A stretch of DNA of 64,000 bases from Ichthyophthirius multifiliis. Its lineage: Eukaryota; Ciliophora; Oligohymenophorea; Hymenostomatida. This document shows, one piece after another, positions 41,907-55,406 of this stretch. Both the position numbers and the translations under genes were made by a program. Below the pieces are notes generated by a model, which was not told the origin of the DNA, made no database searches, and saw nothing but the letters and a program-made list of their open reading frames with translations. The first letter of the stretch is position 1; each line of letters opens with the position of its first letter. The stretch covers positions 20,030-84,029 of the forward strand of contig NW_004086145.1 of assembly GCF_000220395.1 (NCBI RefSeq), read 5' to 3'.

Positions 41907-42971
41907 AAAAATGTTATTATTTTATTTTTATTTATACTTTTTATTTGTATTTGAAAAAATTTAAATATATAAAATTAATAAATATATTATGTTCTTTTAT
42001 TATTATTTTTTTTTCTAATTATTAATATTATTTATATCTATATTTAATTAATAAAAATAAATAGATTTTTTTTTTTTTTCTATATAAGGAATATTAAAAA
42101 CTTATGCACTTCTTCTATTTTTTATTTATTTTTGTATTTTAATATAGAAAATTAATAATAATGTATTTTATTTTTTATTATATATTTCAATATAAATATT
42201 TTAATAATAAATATATTTATAAATTAAAATTGTCAATATAATATATAAAATTTATAAATGTAATTTTTTAAACATTTCAATTATTTTTAATTGTCTTTTA
42301 TAAAAACAAAGTTAATTACATCTCTTATATAATAAATATTTTATAATAAAAAAGTAATATTTTTTATATAAAAATATAAAAAATATTAAATTATATTACT
42401 TAATCATTTATATAAGACTAATTTAATTCATATATATGATTTTATATTTTATTTTTAATTATAAATCAAAATTATTTGTTATTTAAGGTGAATTTTTAAT
42501 TTAAACCAATTAAATATTTCTGATTTTAATATAAACAATTTATTAAAAAGTAAATTTAATATAAAAATAAAATATTATTATTTAATATTATTTATATGCT
42601 TCAAAGTTTATAAATAAAAAACCTTTTTTAATTTTTTTCCGTAAAATATAAATATGAAATAATATTAAATATTAATTTGATATTTATATATATATTTTTT
42701 ATTTTAATAAAATTAAAATAAACCTATTTAATGAATTTTTTTTTTTTTTAAAAAAAATTTTATTTTATAATAAAAAATATTTAATATAAATAATATATAA
42801 ATATAAAGTATTATAATTATACTTAAAAAAAAATATAGATATACTAATAAATTAATAATATTTTTACATATATATTCATTTATATAATATATAAAAACAA
42901 ATTAAATTTATTCATTATTAATTTAATAAAATTAAAACAAAACAAAAAAAATAAAATAATAATAATATCAA
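41907..42971. other. 1.1-kb divergent intergenic region
   Basis: Between the USP gene (minus) and the C2H2 gene (plus). Almost entirely A+T with long T runs; no gene seen. Confidence 0.55.
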
Positions 42972-43775
42972 ATGTCTGATAAAAGAAAAAGAGGAACTTT
43001 ATAAACACGAGGAAATATAGATTAATAAGACAAGGAGTTTTAATGCGAAAGTTGTGGTAAGAAATACGCTCGTTATCCATCTTTATATACACACATGAAG
43101 GTTAAACATGAGCGAAGTTCAGGAATAAAATCCATATGCCCAAATTTGAAACCAAAGATAAATAGAAATCGAGAAGTAGCAAAGGACGTTCCAATAGTCG
43201 AAATATCTGAAGATACATTAAATTTATTTTGTTAAACATAATTTTTGGAATTATTTAAAGAAATAAAAGAATTAGCCTCTAATAATGAGAGTTTATGGTT
43301 TTTTATAAGAAGCGAAAAAGAAGATATAACAGAATTAAATTAAAAAATGCTCAAGGAAGGAAATTAAGAACATTTAAAATTTCTTTGGATTACTTATTAA
43401 GCTTACGTAAATAAGTGGCCTCCTTAATAATTTTATGATGATTTTATTATGAATGGATATGATGTATAAGAAATATTTAATGAATAATCAAAAAAGCATT
43501 ATAGAAATTTCTTTGTTATTTTAAAAGAACTTCTTAAACCTATAAGTTAGGATTTTTCTTTGGAAATTTGTTATTTATTTAATAAAATTATCGAATTGAG
43601 TCAAGATCATGATACTAAATAAACATTTTATTAAGATATTGAATAAAAAATAAAAAATTATTATAAACAAAATTAAAATAGCAATCTTTTTGTATAAATT
43701 AAAAATTTACCAGATTAAATTAGAGATTTGTTCTTTTAAAAGCTTTGTGAAAATATTGCTGGATTATTCAAATGA
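42972..43775 (+). CDS. C2H2 zinc-finger protein, 267 residues
   Basis: A single intronless frame from ATG 42972 to TGA 43773-43775. MSDKRKRGTLQTRGNID is followed by one classical finger, FQCESCGKKYARYPSLYTHM then KVKHE (C-x2-C-x12-H-x4-H). The remaining 200 residues are helical (LNLFCQTQFLELFKEIKELA, YRNFFVILKELLKPI, IRDLFFQKLCENIAGLFK) without a known domain. Single-finger proteins with a helical C-terminal region are common in ciliates; DNA, RNA or protein binding cannot be decided from sequence. Confidence 0.8.
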
Positions 43776-43845
43776 TTTTTTTTTATTATTATAATAAATA
43801 TAAATTATTTTATTTATTATACATATATATATATATATTTATATG

Positions 43846-43892
<47 letters not shown>

Positions 43893-44505
43893 TTTTATTT
43901 TTTTTTCCTTTTAGTTTTATTGAGAAAAAATAAAATATATAAAGTAAAATATTATTATAAATATATATTATATATTTTTATCTTTTTTAATTTTATTATT
44001 TATATTATTTTTCATAAATCGTTATACTTTACGGTATTATATTTTTTGTTTAATTATAGGATAGATTTTTATGATTATATTAAACATTTTTCTATTTAAA
44101 TTTTTATTTATGTATTTTTTTTAAAAAAAGACAAAAATGTATTTTTTTATTTTTCTTTAAATAACAGTGTTTGTCACTTCTATTTTTTTTTTTTAAAGAA
44201 TATTTAATTTTTTTTTTCTATTTTTAAGTTATAATTTTTATCATTTTATTTATCTATTTGATTTTTTATATATTTATTTTTGAATTATTAATAAGTTTTT
44301 TAAATTCTTTTCTTAAAAAATAATAAGAACTTTTTTTTATTTATAATTATATATATACCTATAAACAATATGAAGTTAATTTTGTTTTGTTTAATTTATA
44401 TTTTTTAAATTTATAATGTTTTTAATATTATTTAAAAATATAAAAAGCTTAAAATTAAATACATTATATATAAATAAAATTTCATAAATTAAAATATAAA
44501 TAAAA
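43776..44505. other. convergent intergenic region
   Basis: Contains a TA tract (about 43846-43888) and T-rich DNA between two 3' ends; no gene seen. Confidence 0.5.
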
Positions 44506-46542
44506 TCAAAACTTTATCTTTTATTATATTTTCTAGCAAATCTCCGGAAATTCTTCTTAATGACTTAAAATAAACGTATTTTTAATAATACTAATATTTT
44601 ACTTTTCTTATATCTTATATTTTTAATAAAATTCAATCAAATACTAACAAAACCTATCCATATTATTATTCTAATAATAAAGTTCAATCCTCAAAAGCAT
44701 TAATTTAATAATTTAATCTTCCTAAAAGCCTTCCTCTAAACCTTCCAAAACCTAAAAACAATTAATACAACACTCCAGGCTTTAAAAAAACCGTTCAATT
44801 TTTTATAAAATCTGAATTTTTAAAATCATATAACTAATTAAATTTCCATAATCTTTTTTTTCCTAAACCATAAAAATGACACTATTTAATAAATCCAGGC
44901 TTTTTTCAAACTAACCCACTTAAACATAAGAATTGATTAAAATATTAAAACTCTAAATTAAAATTTCTTAATTTTTTATATTCTTTTTTTAAATAATAAT
45001 ATTCCCTAATTATTCTAGTCTTTCCCATAAACCTATTTATTTATAAATTTTTAAACTTAAAAACTCACATTTAGTGATTATTTCTTCTAAATTTTCACCT
45101 TCTTTATTAATTTCTTTTTTTAATAAAATCTCATCTTTATTTATATTTTCTATATTTTCGAAAAATTCTAAGGCTTTTTCACAATAACTGAGTGATTTTT
45201 ATAAGTTTTTATTTAAAAAAAATGCATTTCCCAAATAGAAACATGCTATAGCTATTTATATATTTGAAAAATGATCTTTTTTATGACAAATTTCCATGAA
45301 TTTTTCTCCGAAAAAAATACTTTTTTCAAAATTTTTAACATTCAAGTGTAAAATTAATAAAAAAATATATAAAAAACCTTCCATTTTTTCCTATTATTTT
45401 TCCTTTATTAAATTTTCGAAAAAATCCTTAAAAAAACTAAACGAAAAATGTTCAAAATTCTTTATCTTTTTTTCAATTAAAAAAAATTTTTTCTCCTCTA
45501 AATTTCTTCTCAAATTTTCCAAAGCAAAAATTTAACCTGAAAAAATTTCCCCTTTAAAAATTTTACATAAAAAAAGCTTTTTTTCAACTAAAAATTGATT
45601 ATTAATATCATTTTTTTCCATATTTTTTTCGTATTCTTCCTCTGCTTTTTCCCATTCTTCTTTTTCGAAATAAATATCACCTTATTTAAACTTTAAAATG
45701 TTTTTTTAACACATAAATTCTTTTTTTTCTAATAAATTTATCACGTTTCTACCTTATTAACCTTCTTTTATTTTAAAACAATTTATACATTCGTTTATAA
45801 CTTCCTCAGCTTTATCAAAGAAACCTATTTAGCAATAAAAAGTTGCAATATTATATAATAAAAAAGGATTTTCTTATAAAAAAGAAAATTTTCTATAATA
45901 AAGAATTGCTTTTTCACCCCAATAAATGGCCTAATTAACTTAATTTAGATGATAGTAAGCATTAATAAGATTAATGTGAGCAGTGAAAACCTAAAAAGAA
46001 GTATTAAAGTCAAAGTTTTATTATTGTATATTAAAAACTTTCAAGGAGTAATTTATACTTTCTTAAAAATTTTGAATTTAGGCAAATAAATTAGCTAAAA
46101 AGTTCAAAATTTATAAATGCGAAATTTCCTTATTTAAAAAAAATTACATTTATTCGATTTTTTCTTCAGCAGAAAATGCAAATTAAAAGGCTAAATCAAA
46201 TTTTCCTAATTAGTAATATAAAACTGAAACATCAAAAATACTCTAAATTATATTTTCGGTATTTTCAAATTCATTATTTTACAAAATTTTAATTCTTTCT
46301 TCTTAAAAATAAACAGCTTATAATAAATCTTATTTTTCTAAAAAAACTTTAGATATTGTATTTAATAAAAGTTACTTTTTTTATATATTTGATTCATCTA
46401 AAATATATTTTTAAGCATTCTTTTAAATATCTGATAAAGGTTTTTATAGTAAATTTATATATATTGAAGATAATTCTTTATTATAATCTTTTAATTATGT
46501 AGAAAATAAAAATTTAGAGATTTAAAACAATTTTAATATCAT
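44506..46542 (-). CDS. tetratricopeptide-repeat protein
   Basis: ATG at 46542 (MILKLFQISKFLFSTQLK) to TGA at 44508-44506, about 680 residues. Many TPR-like helix pairs are visible: FDVSVLYYQLGKFDLAFQFA, NLFAQIQNFQESINYSLKVF, AHINLINAYYHLNQVNQAIY, LLYNIATFYCQIGFFDKAEE, FKQGDIYFEKEEWEKAEEEY, IAIACFYLGNAFFLNKNL. The pattern resembles kinesin-light-chain/LGN-type repeats. The gene appears to be intronless. Near the C-terminus the frame changes by one base at a T8 run (44854-44861 plus strand), after which GLGKKDYGNLISYMILK continues to the stop. A scaffolding role is inferred only from the fold. Confidence 0.75.
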
Positions 46543-46860
46543 ATTTTTATTATTTCTAAAAATAAAGATATAAAATATATCTATAAATAAAATAAAAAAA
46601 AATAAAATAAAATATATATGTTATAAAATATAATTATAATTAAAAAAATATTATATATATATATATTTATATATTTTAATTTATATTTTATTTAATTTAT
46701 ACTAATAAATATAGAAATTAAATATTATATTTTATATATACATATTAATATAAATATTATTATAAATATTATATTTTAAAAATTTATATTATTATAAAAT
46801 AAAAAAATAATATCAACTGTATATAAATTTTAAATATTATTATTTTATTTTCAAATTAAT
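46543..46860. other. intergenic spacer
   Basis: A+T-rich, between the P450 reductase stop and the TPR gene start; nothing recognised. Confidence 0.5.
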
Positions 46861-48966
46861 TCACCATAATTCTTTTATTATTTTACTTGAACTTTCTAAT
46901 TATTTTATCTTTTATTAAGCTTCTTAATCATTTATTTATTATTTATTACTTATAATTTTTTTTAAAATATTAATCACAGCATTACCCATATAAGTGGATC
47001 TATTTATAATATATTTATATATACTTATTTAAAAAATATTATAACAATATTATTACCCACAAATATAAATAACAGCATTATTTTAAAATATATCTTCATA
47101 AACTATATCTTAATTTTCTAATATTTTGTCTTAAACATAAATTTTATTTTTCTATATACATATAAAAAAATATATAAACATAATTTAAATTTAAAATTCT
47201 TAATCTCTTGAAAAAGCTGCATAAAATTTATCCAAAACTCCTTTATTAATAAACTCATTAATTTAATTCTTAAAAATAAAATCACTATCAGCTTTTCTAC
47301 ATCCAAAAAATAGAGTAAACTTCCCAAATTAATCTTAAAGACATTCTTTTTCTTAACAAAATCCTATAAAAGGAGCTACCCCAGTACCTGCCCCTACCAT
47401 AATAACATTATTTTTCCTATTTTCTGGTAATTTAAAATTCGAATCTCTAAAATCAATTTTAATATTTGGTAAACTACCCTAATTATCTAACTAATTTTTC
47501 AAATTCTTAAAATAATTTGAGCATAAACCTTCCTTTAATCCCCAAGATACCTAATCATTAATTAAACTAGCTGTAATATGTAATTAATTATCAAATTTAA
47601 CTGAAGAAGATGATACAGTAAACAATCTCGGCTTAAAAAAAAAAAAAAAAAGAGAGGATATTTATATATATATATACTAAATAATAATATATAAAAATAC
47701 ATTAATCCTCTAACATAACTAAACAAATTCCCAAAAACCAACTTTAATATTAAAATCCTTAAGTATTTGAAAAATCCCTTTTTTTTCTTCAAAGATTTCT
47801 TTCTAAAACTCATTTTTTCCTTATATACCTGCCAAAAACTCTATTTTTTGACTTAAATTTTCATTTTATTAGTGTTATTTTCTATATATTTTGGCCAAAT
47901 CCTTTAGTGTTTTTTTCATGACTTATCCTTAAAAATCACAAAAAGTCTCTAAAATTTCCCTTGTGGAAATATTTGAAGGAAAAGGTAATTTTATTTTATC
48001 TTCCAATTCTCCTTCCCATACCCAAATTTGATTTTCGTCCAAATTTAAATACTGGCATACTTCTGATACTAAAAAAGGGTCATTTTTTGGAAATACACCT
48101 ACATTTTGAGCTGTTTTATAGTTCATTTTTCCTTCCGAATTTTTAATTTTTATATGAAAAGTGGAACCTTCTTCATTATTTTATCGGATTTCTTATATTT
48201 CTTAAATATAACATTCCTTACTATTTATATAAACTTCCGTTTAAAATTAATACTTTAATTTCTCAATATTCTTTAATTGTTAATTATTTCCTTCTTTTTT
48301 TTCTCAACAAGTCTTATTTCTTTATCTTCATTCTCAATAAAGTTCTCTTATTTTATCATTACATTAATTTTCTTTAATTCCTCCCAAATATTACTTTTCC
48401 ATTCATTAAAATCGTCTTCTAGAGAACTATTATCATCTCCTTCTCCATATTTATACACTCTTAACCCTCCTAATCTTTCCAATTCGTTGTTAAGAAGCTT
48501 ACCCATTGCATTATAATGTTCATATTATGTATTTCCTAGTCCAAAGACTGCAAATTTCATCTAATTTAGCAATTTATTATCCTAAATAGCCTTTATATTC
48601 TTAAAAAACTCCTTTGTATTATCCGTAGGTTCTCCCTCTCCATGTGTAGCAACCGTAAAAATGCATAAACTTGTGTTTTTAGTGAAAAAATCCCAATCAA
48701 AATTCAACAAATCAATTACTTATCCATTAAAATTATTTAAATTAGCCTCCTCATTTAATATATTGGCTAGTTTTATTGCAGTACCACTTTAAGAACCATA
48801 TAAAATATAAATATTACCATATGTAATTGATTATCGTTTTTTTTAAATTAAGAAGGATCATTATTTTTTTGTTCAGTTATAGAATTTAATTACTTGTTTT
48901 TTAAATAATTATAACCAAAAATAATACTAGAAACGTTATTATTAAGGGTATTAATATATCGTTCAT
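46861..48966 (-). CDS. NADPH-cytochrome P450 reductase family diflavin enzyme
   Basis: Transfers electrons from NADPH through FAD and FMN to P450s or related acceptors at the ER. ATG at 48966 gives a membrane anchor, [23 protein letters not shown]/flavodoxin domain: [57 protein letters not shown]. Connecting/FAD domain: [18 protein letters not shown] domain: [51 protein letters not shown]. The C-terminus is KIIKELW, with the terminal Trp typical of P450 reductases, then TGA 46863-46861. Introns at about 46983-47040 and 47633-47705. The join between anchor and FMN domain crosses two A runs and is not in one frame. Confidence 0.88.
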
Positions 48967-49469
48967 TTTTTATATTTTTTTGTATTTTTTGTTTTTTTAA
49001 TTATATAGTAAAAAAAATTATTTGTTAAATTTTTTTTTTTTTTAATAAACAAAAAAAATTAATATAATACATTTTAATATAGAATTTTTTATTTTATAAA
49101 TGGTTTATAAAATAAAATTAATAAAAAAATAGACAATAAAAATAAAAATTATCAATAATATAAAATTATTAAAAAAATATACAATAGTAAAATAATCAAT
49201 ATTTCTTTTAAGAATTAAAATAATATGTTAAATTATAAATTAAGAAATTTTATTAATAAGTTAATTAAATAATATAATAAGTAATAAAAAAATATGTATT
49301 AAATATATTATATTAAATAATAAATTATACATAAGACAATTAATGAATATAATTTTGATTAAAAATAATTTATATTATGATTAATTAAAAATATTTTAAA
49401 TAAAAATTATATATTGAAAAAAAAAGATAAAATAATTATTAATTTAAATATTTTTTATTTATATAATTA

Positions 49470-49517
<48 letters not shown>

Positions 49518-49651
49518 TTTTTTTTTTAATAATATAAAATTTAAATTAATTTTATTTATTTATAACTTATAGTATTTAATGTAATTATCATATTTTTGGA
49601 ATACAAATAAAGAAATAAACAATATAACATATTTAGTATTAAATATACCTA
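48967..49651. other. divergent intergenic region
   Basis: About 690 bases, A+T-rich, with a TA tract at 49479-49511; no gene seen. Confidence 0.5.
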
Positions 49652-51694
49652 ATGCAATTAGATATGTAATAATTTATTATTATAATTATTAATAAATAAA
49701 GATATAATAAAATATAATTATATATATTATTATATATATAAATTCTTATATATATAAATATTTAATATATAAAAAAGCAACAAATTAATTTAATAAATGA
49801 AGATATAAATGATTATGAATAGTTAGAAATATTAAATAAAGAATAAGAAAAATAAATTGAATATAAAATTAATTAAATATTTAAAGAAAAAGATAAAAAA
49901 GGAGTTAATATTGAATTCCAATAGTATTTGATTTAAAAAGAAAAACTAAAAATAATGAAAAATTTAAATATAAAAATAGTTTATCTGTAATGGATTAAAG
50001 ATTGATTTTTAATAAAATAAATATTAATTATAAATAAATATAGGCAGTTAACATATTATAAGGTTCATTAAAGGCATTAAATGTATTTTTTAAAATAAAA
50101 AAAAAATAATTAAATATAGTATTGGAGATCAGGATAATATTATTAAGCCTAATAAAATATTTAAAATTTAAAAATAAATTAAATATAATAATATTCATTA
50201 TAATAATTTAAATATCTATTTAAAATAGTAAATTAATTAGAAATAAAAAGACTATCTATTGATTTTTTCAAGTAAATAAAAATAATATTTATTTAAAATA
50301 TATAAATATATATAATATATATATTATTTATTTTATATTTATAAGTAATTAATTCACAAAAGATTCTTATGAAAAATTAATTGAATATATATTTTATCTG
50401 ACTTCAAAAAAAACTTTAATTTCTTTTATATTATGCATATATGAGTAAATAATAATAAAAAAAATAAGTTTTTTTAAAAAAATCGATAAAAAAGACCTTA
50501 GTTTTCTACATAAGATATATTTGATTATATTTTTAATAGTTTAGAAAATTTAAAACATAATCTTATAAACTTAAAACATTTAGAATTGCATTTTTGTAAA
50601 TGGAAATACATATTGGAATGTAAAAAGTTATGTCAGTTTATTAATAATTTTAGTAATTTATAAAGTATTACAATTAATGTAGGAGTAAATGGTTAATAAG
50701 AATACAAACTAACAGAATATTTTGTATAAATGTTAGATACATTATCATAACAAAATCCAGATTTAGAAAAATTATCATTACATATTGGACAGTATTTATT
50801 ATTATTTTCATAAAAATAATAAATAAATATAGAAATTATGAAATAAATAATAGCAATTATTTGTATTAATTATATCCTTTTTTCATAAATCTACATAAAA
50901 GATTTAAAAATTTAAAGCATTTCTGTTTAGAAGTTTCTACGTAAAAAAATATTTTTTTTTAAGAGAAAAAAAAAAAAAGACGAACAAAAGTTTTTGAACC
51001 ATTAATATATCTTTGTTAATCTTTAAAAGCATTTTTAAACGAAAAACATTTGGAAGTATTAAATCTTAATTTTTCACAGTAAAAAAAAAAATTAATATAT
51101 ATAAATATATATATATATATATTTATATATCTAAATTTATAACTTAAATTTTTAATAATACAGATATAATAATTCTAATTATGAAAACTAAGAACAAATA
51201 GCTTTTTAATTAATAAGTTCTTTGCAAAATATAAAATCTGTAGATAAGTTTTATCTATCTATTTCTGAGTAAGTTATGTATATATATTCTTTTTAATTGA
51301 ATATAAAAAAGAATATTTCTTAATCATTAAAATACTTTATTTTTCTGTTAGCAATTAGTTTCATTAAACAAAAGGAATTATTTACGTCAGTTAAAAATTA
51401 GAAAGTATATAACTTTATTTTATTTAAATATTAAATTTCGTATATATATATATTATAAATTAAAGTTGTGTTTGTTAAAAAGAATAACTTTAGGCTATAT
51501 ATAATGTAATAAATATTATTGGTGCATCTAATACTGCTATATTTTAGAAAGTCCTATTTTATAAATAACTTATTTAATTTCATAGTTAATCTTTTAGAAA
51601 AGAAATATTAGTTAATTGTATAAATTTATGTACAAAAAATGACTTTTTTCAAAATTAATATAAAAGAAATTATGATTTATATTATAGCAGTTGA
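49652..51694 (+). CDS. leucine-rich-repeat protein
   Basis: A multi-exon gene. The first exon may be just MQLDM (ATG 49652), joined by an intron to QQINLINEDINDYEQLEILN; an earlier start cannot be excluded. LRR-like segments include NLINLKHLELHFCKWKYIL, FSNLQSITINVGVNG, NPDLEKLSLHIGQYLLL, FKNLKHFCLEVST, SLKAFLNEKHLEVLNLNFSQ and LRQLKIRK. These resemble the ribonuclease-inhibitor-like LRR families expanded in ciliates. The last exon ends NQYKRNYDLYYSS with TGA 51692-51694. Introns are short (35-60 bases) and most exon borders between 50040 and 51480 are approximate. Confidence 0.65.
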
Positions 51695-51913
51695 AAACTA
51701 AAAATATTTTAAATATTTTTTATACTAAAAAAATAATAATAAAGATTTTAAATAAAAAAAATATTTAATAACTTAAAAATACTTTTTAAAAGTATAGTTT
51801 TTAAACAATATTAATAATTAATATAAATATTTTAAATATTATTATAAAAAAAAATGTAAATTATAGTAATTTTAATAAAAAACAAAAATATAAACAAGAT
51901 TAAATAAAATAAA

Positions 51914-51956
<43 letters not shown>

Positions 51957-52025
51957 ATATATTTATATATTTATATATATTTAATTTTTTAATCTAAATT
52001 TAAGCAATAAAGAATATAATTTTTC
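51695..52025. other. convergent intergenic region
   Basis: A+T-rich with a TA tract at about 51918-51962; no gene seen. Confidence 0.5.
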
Positions 52026-53209
52026 TCATCTATTATAATAATAATTGTTTAAAATATTCTAGGTACTATTATATTTAATAGAATCTTAACTTCTATCTCT
52101 TTATTTAATAGAATCTTAACTTAAATCTCTTTATTTATTATAAATTTATTTATTTTTTAATATAAAATTGCCATTAATTTTAAAATTTTTAAAACAATAA
52201 TTGTTTAATTTATTATTTTCTTTATTAATTTTATTTTAGAATTACATATCTTTTTAATTTTTTTTTTAAAGTTACTAGATATAATACAATTTTATTATTA
52301 TAAATTCTTAATATTATTATTATTATCATATTTTCTTTTTTTTTAAAAGCTTTTATTATAATATTTTGATATTTCTTAATTTTTCAGATTTCCTAATTTT
52401 TATAAATTTTCTTATTCTTTGCTTTAAATTATATTTCTATATATTTACTATTATTAAATATTATTGTTTATATTTTCTTATTATTATTTATATTAAATTT
52501 GCTTATTATTATCATTTGATTTAAAATACTAATCTATTTTATTTTATATTATTTAATTAATTCTTTATATATATACGCTTTCTTTATTTATAAATATTTC
52601 TTATTTTTAATAAACATTTTCTTATTATTCCTTTTTTTCTATTTTATTTTTTTAATTTAAAGTGTTTATAAAATGACTTTTTGAACGAATTCTTGTAGAA
52701 AAACTATTATTATTTATTTTTTATTAAAGCTATATTTATTATTTTATTAACTCTTATTATTTTATTTATTCAAATTCTTAATATAGTTACCTAATACAAT
52801 TTTTGTTCATATTTTGTATTTAATTATTGCTTTATTAATTTTTTTTATAGTAATTAGCCTACATAATTTTATCAAAGTATTCAAAAAAGTAATTGATATA
52901 TGTATTTTATATATATTTTTTCTTTTTTGTTTGATTAACATTAGTTTTATTATTATTTAAATATTACTATTAATTTTTAAATAAATATATATTTTTATAT
53001 TTATTATTAAAAAAAATAAAAATTACATTATATTCTTATTATTTAGTTTGGTTTTAAAATATACTTTTGGTATTCAGTTTATTTATTTTTAAAGTTAAAT
53101 TTTCGTTTTCATTCATAAATTAATCAATATTTTAGTTTTAAATAGCTAATATCTTTTAGGTTGTTTGATTTTATAAATTCGAGTTAAATTACTATAAATT
53201 TTAATTCAT
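52026..53209 (-). CDS. Gln/Asn-rich coiled-coil protein with a C-terminal decapeptide repeat
   Basis: ATG at 53209 (MNQNLQQFNSNLQNQTTQ). Exon 1 includes a short heptad stretch (NENENLTLKINKLNTK). After an intron at about 52970-53030 the frame carries STRIRSKSHFINTLNQKN, KKEQQENVYQKQEIF and YFKSNDNNKQIQYKQQQ. The C-terminus holds a tandem decapeptide, RDLSQDSIKQ then RDRSQDSIKY, followed by NSTQNILNNYYYNR and TGA at 52028-52026. A frame adjustment is needed at an A10 run near 52265. No family recognised. Confidence 0.5.
52071..52140. repeat. 30-bp tandem duplication in coding sequence
   Basis: Two near-identical 30-base units (52071-52100, 52101-52130; three differences) and 10 bases of a third. 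The unit length keeps the reading frame and encodes the RD-x-SQDSIK repeat on the minus strand. Confidence 0.85.
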
Positions 53210-53437
53210 TTTTAATTAAATATTTATTTTTTTTGATACGTTTAATTTAAAAAAAAACAAAAAATATATAAAAATTAATATTAAAATTATTAATATAATA
53301 ATTCTCTTAACAAGAAAAATTATTTTTTTTAAATAAAAAATAAAATAAATAATAAAAAAACTAATAAAAAATTAATTAATTATATAAATAAAAAAGAAAA
53401 AAAAAACAAAAAAAAAATAAAAATAAAAATTAAAAAA

Positions 53438-54085
53438 ATGAATTAACTTGGAAAGAAAGTAGTATAAAATTAAATTACAAGCACATCTAAGAAATACTTA
53501 TCGAGTAAATCCGGAATAAACTGGAACGATTTTAACTATCCCCCATTAGTAAAAATAATCCATTACGACAGAACCGAAATAGAATATCCTCATAGAAAAA
53601 TCGCAATATTATTATGGATAACACATCTTATAATTTTTACGATTTCCATTTTAAATATAATCAATAATATAGCTCAATTTTCTAATGGATCTTCCGGTCT
53701 TAGAATATTATATGCATTTATGTTTTTTATATTATTTAATCCTTTAGCTGGTTTAAATTTTTATAAAGGTCTATACGCTTTTTTAGAAGACGAATCAATA
53801 TTTTTATAATATAGAATAATATCAGTTGTTTTATCTATACTATATTTTATTTTTATGATTGCTAATTTCGCTGGATTTAATGGCTTTGTCAGAATCAAAT
53901 AAGTTGGTGTGTTTAGTGCTATTTTATGTATTATTGAATCCTTATTTTTTTTAGTTGTTATATGTATTAATGTTTTCCTTGTCTATAAAAGCATTAATTG
54001 GGAAGAAGGATATGCTAAATTGGTTTAAACTCATTAGTAAGTCCCAAATAATTTTGATTAAAATGTTTAGAAAAATAGAAATTGA
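53438..54085 (+). CDS. SCAMP-family four-span membrane protein
   Basis: A single frame of 215 codons (ATG 53438, TGA 54083-54085). A short cytosolic N-terminus (MNQLGKKVVQNQITSTSKK) is followed by NYPPLVKIIHYDRTEIEYPH, equivalent to the NxPP segment before the first membrane span of secretory carrier membrane proteins. Four hydrophobic spans follow (LLWITHLIIFTISILNI; ILYAFMFFILFNPLAGLNF; ISVVLSILYFIFMIANF; AILCIIESLFFLVVICINVF), with GLYAFLEDESIF between spans 2 and 3 where SCAMPs have an amphipathic loop. The short tail ends QNVQKNRN. SCAMPs act in post-Golgi and endosomal recycling. The first 150 bases are noticeably GC-richer than the surroundings. Confidence 0.75.
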
Positions 54086-54733
54086 ATTTTTGTTAAAAAA
54101 AAAAACAATTTTTTTTTTGTATTTTTAAAGTAATATGGTTGCAAATTATATATATATATTTTTATTTTTTTTGGATTTTTTTTATATTTTTATATATAAC
54201 TATTTTATTTTATTTGGCTTTTTATTTAGTATAAATATATAATAATATTAATTATTAAATATTATAGATTATATCAATAAAAAAAAATGTATTGATAGAT
54301 TTTATTTAAAATTATTACAATTTATATCAATATTTTAATTAAAATTGTAATTGGAATAAATACAAATTATCTTTAATTATTTTTATTTGTATATACAGTT
54401 AAATAAATTAATTTTTGGTTATATTTCTATTAAAATAAAAGAAAAGAATTAATATTTATTTAAATAATCTAATATTAATAAAAAAAAATTAAAAAAAAAT
54501 TATATTAATATATAATATTTTATATTTTAATAATATATATATATATATATAATATATATATATATATATAACATTAAATATATATACAATTTTAGCCATA
54601 ACTAAAATAATTAAATATAAAAAGATTATTATACAAAAACATTATAAAAAATATAATAAAATTCATATTAAGAATACATTATATATATATAAATATTAAA
54701 TTTTTCAACAAAAGATATACATCTATCTATCTA
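54086..54733. other. convergent intergenic region
   Basis: A+T-rich, including TA-rich DNA at 54534-54570 and a CTAT repeat at about 54720-54735; no gene seen. Confidence 0.5.
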
Positions 54734-55291
54734 TCAAATTTATACAATTTTAATTAGAAATAAATTTATTTTATAATTACTTATATATTTTAATTTGAAT
54801 AATAATGATAATTTTTTTATTTTAAATATTTTTTACTATTATAAATATTATTTAAATAACTCTTTTATTTAATTTTTTATTATTAAATTTAAATCTATAG
54901 AATATTTTTTGAAATCATTTATTTTTTTCCTTTGTAAGAAATATATTGAGTTTTATTTTTTAAAATTGTATTTATAATTTTCCTTTTATATTTATACATC
55001 ATTAGATGGGATTTTTCTTGTATTATTTTCTTTTTATCTTTAAAAAATATATTGTTTCTAATTATAATTTCAATTCTATTTATAACTTTTTTGTTTTGTT
55101 TTAAGTTTTTAATTAATATGTTAATTATTTGACTAAATAAGGAGAATTTTATTAATTTATTTTAAATTTTTTGAGATTTATACTAACATATTTAATTTTG
55201 CATTATTTATTTTATTTTAAATATTTTTTTTATGACTTTAATTTAATTTTAATAATTATATTCTATTGATATTAATTTCTTCTTCATACAT
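54734..55291 (-). CDS. hypothetical Lys/Gln-rich protein with an in-frame TGA
   Basis: ATG at 55291 (MYEEEININRIQLLKLNQSH) to TGA 54736-54734, 186 codons. The first 73 codons are coiled-coil-like (KINNAKLNMLVQISKNLKQI, NKILLIQSNNQHINQKL). A TGA at 55072-55070 lies in frame, and the same frame continues NYNQKQYIFQRQKENNTRKI, PSNDVQIQKENYKYNFK. Another frame across the same span is also TGA-free, so the call is tentative. Nothing is known of its function. Confidence 0.35.
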
Positions 55292-55357
55292 ATTGTTTAC
55301 TCTTTAAATTTCTCGATTATTTTCATAAAATAATATAATTTATATTCATAAAAAGAG

Positions 55358-55406
<49 letters not shown>

